Source: Reyranella sp.
Lineage (GTDB): Bacteria > Pseudomonadota > Alphaproteobacteria > Reyranellales > Reyranellaceae
Length of the DNA stretch: 10,056 bases
Assembly: GCA_030679805.1 (NCBI GenBank)
Contig: JAUXST010000673.1
Coordinates: forward strand, 1-10,056
Direction of reading: 5' to 3'
In this document: piece after piece, positions 5,984 through 10,056 of the stretch
How positions within the stretch are numbered: position 1 is the stretch's first letter
Layout: each line of letters starts with the position of its first letter
Program-made: the position numbers and the translations under genes
The notes under the pieces: model-generated
Seen by the model: the letters and a program-made list of their open reading frames with translations, nothing else
Told to the model about the DNA's origin: nothing
Database searches by the model: none

Positions 5984-7045
5984 ATGACGATGCCACATCT
6001 TCTTTTGCTTCTCCTGGCCGCCGCGGCGCTGGCCGGCTGCGCCACCGCGACGGTCTACGGTATCGTCGGCGATGAAGGCGACCTCTACACCGGCTCGGCG
6101 ACCGGCTATATGAGTCGCAGCGGCACGATCGAACTCACGAATGCCAAGGGCAACGTCTGCAAGGGCGACTTCGCCTACTATGCCGGCGTTCTCTCGGGCC
6201 GTGGCATCATCGGCTGCGACGACGGCCAGCGCGCCACCATCGAGTTCATCGGCCTGTCGTCGCTCAGCGGCTATGGCAGAGGCATTTCCAGCAACGGTCG
6301 ACGCGTGGCCTTCACCTACGGCATGAGCCGCGAACAGAGCAATCTGTACCTCGGCTTCAAGGGCACCGCCCCGGGAAGTGCTGCGGCGCCCGGAGGCACC
6401 ACGCCATCAGCGCCGACCCGCGGCGGCACCGGCACCGGCTTCTACATCAACCGGCAGGGTCACGTGCTCACCAATGCCCACGTCGCCGGCAAGTGCACGA
6501 CAATCACGGTGACCCGCCAGGGTGGCGCGCCCGTCCCGGCGAGCCTCGTCAAGGCGGACGCTTCCAACGATCTTGCCGTCCTCATCGCCCAATCCTCGCC
6601 CTCGGTCGCGACCTTCCGCGCCGGGCGGCCGGTGCGCGCCGGCGAGACCGTGGTGGCCTATGGCTTTCCACTGACGGGCACGCTGGCTTCGGGCGGCATC
6701 GTGACCAACGGCAGCATCAACGCCCTGGCCGGCCTCGGCGACGATTCGCGCTACCTGCAGATCTCCGCGCCCGTCCAACCGGGCAGCAGCGGCGGCCCGC
6801 TGCTCGACAGCAGCGGCAACGTCGTCGGCATCGTGACCTCGTCGATCCTCGAATCGGCGGTCGCACGCCGAACCGGCGCCCTTCCCCAGAACATCAACTT
6901 CGCGCTCAAGTCCGATGTCGCCCGCACCTTCCTCGACTCGGCGGGCGTGCCCATCGAGACTTCCGGCGGCGGCCGCGACCTCAGCGTCGCCGACATCGGT
7001 GAAAAGGCCCGCGCCTTCTCCGTCCTCGTCGACTGCAAGCGCTAG
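5984..7045 (+). CDS. Trypsin-like (DegP/S1C-type) serine protease lipoprotein
   Basis: A 353-residue protein with a lipoprotein signal: MTMPHLLLLLLAAAALAGC with lipobox LAGC, so Cys19 would be lipidated; +2 is Ala, which fits an outer-membrane anchor facing the periplasm. Residues about 25-125 form an unrecognised domain with Cys59 and Cys78, which may pair. A Gly/Ala/Pro/Thr-rich linker (128-148) follows. The protease domain (149-325) carries a full triad: His166 in TNAHV, Asp196 in NDLAVL and Ser269 in PGSSGGP. Cys171 and Cys351 may form a second disulfide. No PDZ domain is present, unlike DegP. A role in envelope protein processing or quality control is inferred. The ATG at 5990 is an alternative start, better spaced from GGGA at 5981-5984. 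The stop shares CTAG with the convergent small ORF. Confidence 0.88.
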   Translation: MTMPHLLLLLLAAAALAGCATATVYGIVGDEGDLYTGSATGYMSRSGTIELTNAKGNVCKGDFAYYAGVLSGRGIIGCDDGQRATIEFIGLSSLSGYGRGISSNGRRVAFTYGMSREQSNLYLGFKGTAPGSAAAPGGTTPSAPTRGGTGTGFYINRQGHVLTNAHVAGKCTTITVTRQGGAPVPASLVKADASNDLAVLIAQSSPSVATFRAGRPVRAGETVVAYGFPLTGTLASGGIVTNGSINALAGLGDDSRYLQISAPVQPGSSGGPLLDSSGNVVGIVTSSILESAVARRTGALPQNINFALKSDVARTFLDSAGVPIETSGGGRDLSVADIGEKARAFSVLVDCKR

Positions 7046-7251
7046 GGCCAGCGCGTCACCGCCGCCGCCTCGCACGCCATCGTGGCCTGGTGGACCACGC
7101 GGTCGCCGTGCGGGACTGCAATGCCATCAGCGCGGCCATGCTTCGTCATCCAGGTGCGCCACACCGTCTCGATGTCGGCTACGGTCTGGGCACGCGCCGG
7201 CAAGGACGCGACAGCCACCAGAAGGGCTAGGAGCAGGGCGCGAAAGCGCAT
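7042..7251 (-). pseudogene. Short secreted ORF, possible truncated serine hydrolase N-terminus
   Basis: A 69-codon ORF with a good ribosome site (GAGGAG, 10 bases upstream) and a clean signal peptide: MRFRALLLALLVAVASLPARA with cleavage before Q22. Only 47 residues follow. The stretch VWRTWMTKHGRADGIAVPHGDRVVHQ resembles the first strand of beta-lactamase-like serine hydrolases, in which the SxxK nucleophile motif would come a few dozen residues later. Here the frame stops before any such motif. The stop lies in the CTAG that also ends the protease, and the frame beyond it runs antisense through the protease with no likeness. It is therefore probably the remains of a larger gene deleted at its 3' end. 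Alternatively it is an intact small secreted protein. The family likeness is from memory of the pattern and is weak. Confidence 0.5.
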
Positions 7252-7307
7252 TGCAGGATGGCTCCTCGGGCGGGTAAAAGCGGCTCCAGCAAAAAGGATA
7301 CACCGGC

Positions 7308-7556
7308 ATGGCCGTCCAATACTTCGCCAAGGTCACCGCGACCGACCACGAAAAGCTCCAGAAGCTCGTGAAGCACTACCCCGGCTCTTCCTATGCCGAC
7401 TGGCATCTCAAGGAAACCGCCCGCATGGCGGAGTGGCGGGCGCGGCGGCACACCATCCAGATGGTGCAGGTGACGCCCGAAGAGTTCGTCGCCTACTGCG
7501 AGCGCACCGGCTCGCCCTGCGACATCATCACCTTCAAGGCCTTCATTTGTCGCTGA
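7308..7556 (+). CDS. Small cytoplasmic protein of unknown function
   Basis: An 82-residue protein preceded by AAAGGA (7293-7298) 9 bases before the ATG. I do not recognise it. It has no signal peptide or membrane span. It is rich in charged and aromatic residues (HYPGSSYADWHLKETARMAEWRARRH), which suggests a compact helical protein. VTPEEFVAYCERTG (54-67) reads like a helix, and the C-terminus holds DIITFKAFICR. There are three Cys: Cys62 and Cys68, plus Cys81 next to the end. The codon pattern matches the neighbours and the ribosome site is clear, so it is likely real. It is divergent from the truncated secreted ORF (56-base gap) and 40 bases upstream of the small lipoprotein, with which it may be co-transcribed. 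Confidence 0.65.
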   Translation: MAVQYFAKVTATDHEKLQKLVKHYPGSSYADWHLKETARMAEWRARRHTIQMVQVTPEEFVAYCERTGSPCDIITFKAFICR

Positions 7557-7596
7557 CGGGGACGCAACCCTGGATCGACGGTACGGTTGAAGCGCC

Positions 7597-7779
7597 ATGA
7601 GGCGGCTTGCAGGGCTCGTCATGGCACTTGTCGGCATGCTGGGTCCTGGCGTGCTGGGTGGATGTTCGGCGGACCCCTATTCGCCCTACGACTTCAAACG
7701 TGTTCCCGGATACACGCCACCCGGAGGGATATCCTCGCCCGCGAGGCTGACGAGCCTCCCGCTGGGATCACACCGTTGA
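7597..7779 (+). CDS. Small lipoprotein of unknown function
   Basis: A 60-residue ORF with a lipoprotein signal: MRRLAGLVMALVGMLGPGVLGGC, lipobox LGGC with Cys23, then Ser at +2, which fits an outer-membrane anchor. The mature part is only 38 residues and Pro/Gly/Tyr-rich (DPYSPYDFKRVPGYTPPGG), likely unfolded or a tether. There is no strong ribosome site before the ATG at 7597. An in-frame ATG at 7621 with AGGG upstream would shorten the signal and lose the basic residues, so 7597 is preferred. It may be carried on the message of the 82-residue gene. It ends 18 bases before the convergent AapM stop, and its 3' end holds a hairpin that may stop AapM transcription. Confidence 0.5.
   Translation: MRRLAGLVMALVGMLGPGVLGGCSADPYSPYDFKRVPGYTPPGGISSPARLTSLPLGSHR
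7743..7758 (-). terminator. Hairpin downstream of aapM, possible terminator
   Basis: GAGGCT and AGCCTC form a perfect 6-bp stem with a 4-base loop (GACG on the plus strand), about 40 bases past the AapM stop. No T-run follows on the minus strand. It also lies inside the lipoprotein ORF, so it could act as a transcript end or be coincidental. Confidence 0.25.
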
Positions 7780-7797
7780 AGAGATGGCTGTAGGATC

Positions 7798-8868
7798 TCA
7801 CCGCCCGTAGGCCACCTGCAGGCGCTTCTCGCGCGAGCGGCTCCATTGCGACAGGCCGAAGCAGGCGAACCAGTAGATAGCGCCAGCAAAGACATAGGCT
7901 TCCATGTTCATGCCGACCCAGGCGGGGTCGGCGAGCGCTGCCTGGGCGATGCCCAACAGGTCGAAGATCGAGACGATCAGCACCAGGGTCGTGCTCTTGA
8001 ACAGCGAGATGAACTCGTTGGTCATGGCCGGCAGCGAGATCCTGAGCGCCTGGGGCAACACGATCAGGCGCGTGATGCGCCAGTAGCCCAGGCCCAGCGC
8101 TTGTGCCGCCTCGGTCTGGCCCTCGGGCAGCGCCTGCAGGCCGCCGCGCACGGCCTCGGCCATGTAGGCCGCGATCACGAAGGCGAGCCCGATCACCGCG
8201 CGCGCGAGGCGATCGACGTTGAAGCCGGTCGGCATGATCAGCGGCAGCAGCAAGGAGGCGAGGAAGATCACGGTGATGATTGGCACGCCACGCCAGAATT
8301 CGATGAACACCACCGAAGCGAAACGAATCAGCGGCAGGCGCGAGCGGCGGCCCAGCGCCAGCAAGATGCCGAGGGGCACCGCGATCAGGCCGGCGTAGAT
8401 GGCGAGAAAGAGCGTCAGCATCAGCCCGCCCCATTCGCGGGTCTCGACGATTTTTAGCCCGAAGCCGCCATGGAGCAGCCAGATACCGAGGGGCGGCAGG
8501 ACGATGGTGGCCGCGATCACCATCTCCTTGCGCCGCGGCAGCCCGTGCCACGACAGCGCGATACCCGCGAACAGGATGAGCAGGCCTAGCAGGTCGACGC
8601 GCCAGCGCTCGGGCGCCGGATACTGGCCGTACATGAACTGGGCGAAGCGGGCGCGGATGAAGACCCAGCAGGCACCGGAGCTGGTGCAATCCTCGCGCGA
8701 CGCGCCCTTCCAATTGGCTTCGACCAGCAGCCAGTCGACCAACGGCACCGAGATGCGCCACACGACATAGAGGCAGAGCAGCGAGACCACCGTGTCGAGC
8801 CAGGTCGCGAACAGGCGCTGCCGCAGGATCGCGAGCCAGCCGGGCAGCGCGGGTGCGGCGGTCTTCAT
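7798..8868 (-). CDS. aapM: AapM-type general L-amino-acid ABC transporter permease
   Basis: A 356-residue inner-membrane permease of the polar amino acid (HAAT) ABC importer family. The frame is open much further upstream, but the start is the ATG at 8866-8868, which overlaps the AapQ stop as ATGA, the usual sign of translational coupling. The long N-terminal part has extra membrane helices and a periplasmic segment with Cys61 and Cys67, followed by ARFAQFMYGQYPAPERWR, as I recall for AapM/BztC proteins. The core permease fold starts near 148. The EAA loop, TEAAQALGLGYWRITRLIVLPQAL (252-275), is the docking site for the ATPase. With AapQ it forms the heterodimeric channel for broad-range L-amino-acid uptake. 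The ATPase gene normally found next is absent. Confidence 0.92.
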   Translation of the reverse strand: MKTAAPALPGWLAILRQRLFATWLDTVVSLLCLYVVWRISVPLVDWLLVEANWKGASREDCTSSGACWVFIRARFAQFMYGQYPAPERWRVDLLGLLILFAGIALSWHGLPRRKEMVIAATIVLPPLGIWLLHGGFGLKIVETREWGGLMLTLFLAIYAGLIAVPLGILLALGRRSRLPLIRFASVVFIEFWRGVPIITVIFLASLLLPLIMPTGFNVDRLARAVIGLAFVIAAYMAEAVRGGLQALPEGQTEAAQALGLGYWRITRLIVLPQALRISLPAMTNEFISLFKSTTLVLIVSIFDLLGIAQAALADPAWVGMNMEAYVFAGAIYWFACFGLSQWSRSREKRLQVAYGR

Positions 8869-10028
8869 CGCATCACCAGACGATGGCGCGCGTTGTACCA
8901 GTTCATGAAGACCGACACGGCAAGTCCGATGGTGAGGTAGATGCCGAGCGTGATGGCGATGATCTCGATCGCCTGGCCGGTGGCGACCAGCGCCGAGCCC
9001 ATGAACACCGCCACGATCTCGGGATAGGCGATGGCGGCACCGAACGAGGAATTTTTGATCAGGTTGAGGTACTGGCTGGTGATCGGCGGGATGATCACCG
9101 GCATCGCCTGCGGGATCACCACCAGCCGCACGACGCGGCCGGGCGTGAGGCCGAGCGCCCGCGCGGCATCGATCTGGCCCTGGCGTACCGACTGGATGCC
9201 GCCGCGCACGACCTCGGCGATGAAACCCGCGGTGTAGGTCGAGAGCGCCATGAACAGCGCCACGAACTCCGGCACCAGCACGAAGCCGCCGCGATAGTTG
9301 AAGCCGCGCAGGATCGGCAGGTCCCAGCTCGTGAGCGCGCCCGCCCAGACGAAAAGCGCCAGCGGCAGCGCGCCGCACAGCACGAAGCCCGCGGTCCAGA
9401 CCGGGAAGTCCCGGCCAGTCCGCGCCTGCCGCGCCCGGGCCCAGCGCGACAGCACGATCTGCGCGACAATCAGGACGAAGATTGCCAGCAGTGCCAGATG
9501 GAAGCCCGAGACGTCGTTGGGCGTTGGGATCGACAGGCCGCGGCGGTTGAGGAAGATGACGCCCAGGAAGTCGAAGCTCTCCTTGGGTGTGGGCAATGCC
9601 GCCAGCACGCCGAAGTACCAGAACAGCACGAAGAACAGCAGCGGGATGTTGCGGACGAACTCGATATAGACCGCGGCCAGGGTCGAGAGCAGCCAGTTGT
9701 GCGAGAGCCGCATCAGCCCGACGGTGAAGCCCACCACGGTCGCCAGGAAGACCGACGCCACCGAGACCAGGATCGTGTTCACGATGCCGGTCCACAAGAG
9801 CGCCCAGATGGTGTCGCTGGGCTTGTAGCCCGTGAGGTTGAACGGCACTTCGATGCCGGAGTCGCGCCACAGGAAATTGAAGCCCGAGGCGATGCCGGCC
9901 TTCACCATGTTGTCCGACGCGTTCTTCACGAAAAACACGACGACCGCGACCAGCGCGAGCGAGGCCAGCACCTGCCAGAAGATGTCGCGGACCTTGCGGT
10001 CGCGAAACTTGAGGAGAAGCGTGTTCAT
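8865..10028 (-). CDS. aapQ: AapQ-type general L-amino-acid ABC transporter permease
   Basis: A 387-residue inner-membrane permease, partner of AapM. Features are the cytoplasmic N-terminus MNTLLLKFRDRKVRDIFWQ, a first helix at about 18-35, a periplasmic segment to about 75, and the core helices. SPI-type features are YIEFVRNIPLLFFVLFWYFG (121-140) and the EAA loop IDAARALGLTPGRVVRLVVIPQA (286-308), which contacts the ATPase. An inserted region (about 145-250) with LNRRGLSIPTP and two extra helices is typical of AapQ/BztB and makes it longer than HisQ-type permeases. It ends in ATGA overlap with AapM. The ATG at 10028 has no Shine-Dalgarno, and the frame stays open to the right edge, so the true start could lie outside the window. 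The AapJ binding protein is expected upstream. Confidence 0.92.
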   Translation of the reverse strand: MNTLLLKFRDRKVRDIFWQVLASLALVAVVVFFVKNASDNMVKAGIASGFNFLWRDSGIEVPFNLTGYKPSDTIWALLWTGIVNTILVSVASVFLATVVGFTVGLMRLSHNWLLSTLAAVYIEFVRNIPLLFFVLFWYFGVLAALPTPKESFDFLGVIFLNRRGLSIPTPNDVSGFHLALLAIFVLIVAQIVLSRWARARQARTGRDFPVWTAGFVLCGALPLALFVWAGALTSWDLPILRGFNYRGGFVLVPEFVALFMALSTYTAGFIAEVVRGGIQSVRQGQIDAARALGLTPGRVVRLVVIPQAMPVIIPPITSQYLNLIKNSSFGAAIAYPEIVAVFMGSALVATGQAIEIIAITLGIYLTIGLAVSVFMNWYNARHRLVMR

Positions 10029-10038
10029 GGCTGGGGGC

Positions 10039-10056
10039 GCGCCACTCCAGTGGCGC
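10039..10056. repeat. Inverted repeat just upstream of aapQ
   Basis: GCGCCACT and AGTGGCGC are perfect 8-bp arms around CC, ending at the window edge. As RNA it would fold as a 7-bp stem with a 4-base loop, 10 bases before the annotated aapQ ATG. If aapJ precedes aapQ, this could be a stabiliser or attenuator between a highly expressed receptor gene and the permeases. If aapQ starts further upstream it would be coding. Confidence 0.4.

Noticed and set aside
6407..7075. 222-residue minus-strand frame opposite the protease
   Set aside because: Antisense shadow. The plus strand carries the complete protease triad.
8869..9870. Upstream part of a 690-residue frame continuous with AapM
   Set aside because: It lies within AapQ in another frame and has shadow composition. 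The AapM start is set by the ATGA overlap at 8865-8868.
1..10056. CRISPR array, transposon ends, tRNA/rRNA or phage genes
   Set aside because: Reading both strands showed no regularly spaced repeats, no transposase-like ORF and no recognisable structural RNA.

Overview
The window is GC-rich, densely packed chromosomal DNA. Strong third-position G/C bias, a Bug-family (TctC-like) binding protein, an EthD-like protein and an AapQ/AapM general L-amino-acid permease pair together suggest an alphaproteobacterium, perhaps a soil or freshwater Rhodospirillales/Reyranella-like lineage. That placement is an inference from gene content and style. No rRNA, tRNA, CRISPR array, transposase or phage gene was seen, and no gap between genes exceeds about 160 bases.

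Left third (1-3669): a secreted dienelactone-hydrolase-like enzyme, cut by the left edge, is divergent from a small EthD-domain protein. A Bug-type periplasmic binding protein follows, convergent with the EthD gene. It is divergent from a 565-residue amidohydrolase of the D-aminoacylase type. Bug and amidohydrolase share a 60-base promoter region holding a perfect 7-bp inverted repeat, so they may be co-regulated for capture and hydrolysis of an amide-type substrate.

Middle (3695-5828): an HxlR-type winged-helix regulator is divergent from an EamA/DMT drug/metabolite exporter. Their 106-base spacer contains two inverted repeats and a direct repeat, the layout expected of a regulator controlling its own exporter. 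Next come a single-domain cupin protein and a 64-residue membrane protein on the opposite strand.

Right-middle (5984-7779): a lipoprotein trypsin-like serine protease with an unusual Cys-containing N-terminal domain, then a run of small genes. These are a 69-residue secreted peptide that looks like the N-terminus of a truncated serine hydrolase, an 82-residue protein of unknown function, and a 60-residue lipoprotein.

Right end (7798-10028, minus strand): AapQ and AapM, the two permeases of an Aap-type (polar amino acid, HAAT) ABC importer, translationally coupled by an ATGA overlap. The binding protein AapJ is expected just beyond the right edge. The ATPase AapP, which usually follows AapM, is absent: AapM is followed directly by a convergent unrelated gene.

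I see no clearly undescribed multi-gene system. The most interesting items are the HxlR/EamA control region, the Aap operon without its ATPase, the truncated secreted ORF sharing a CTAG stop with the protease, and several short promoters that look leaderless.
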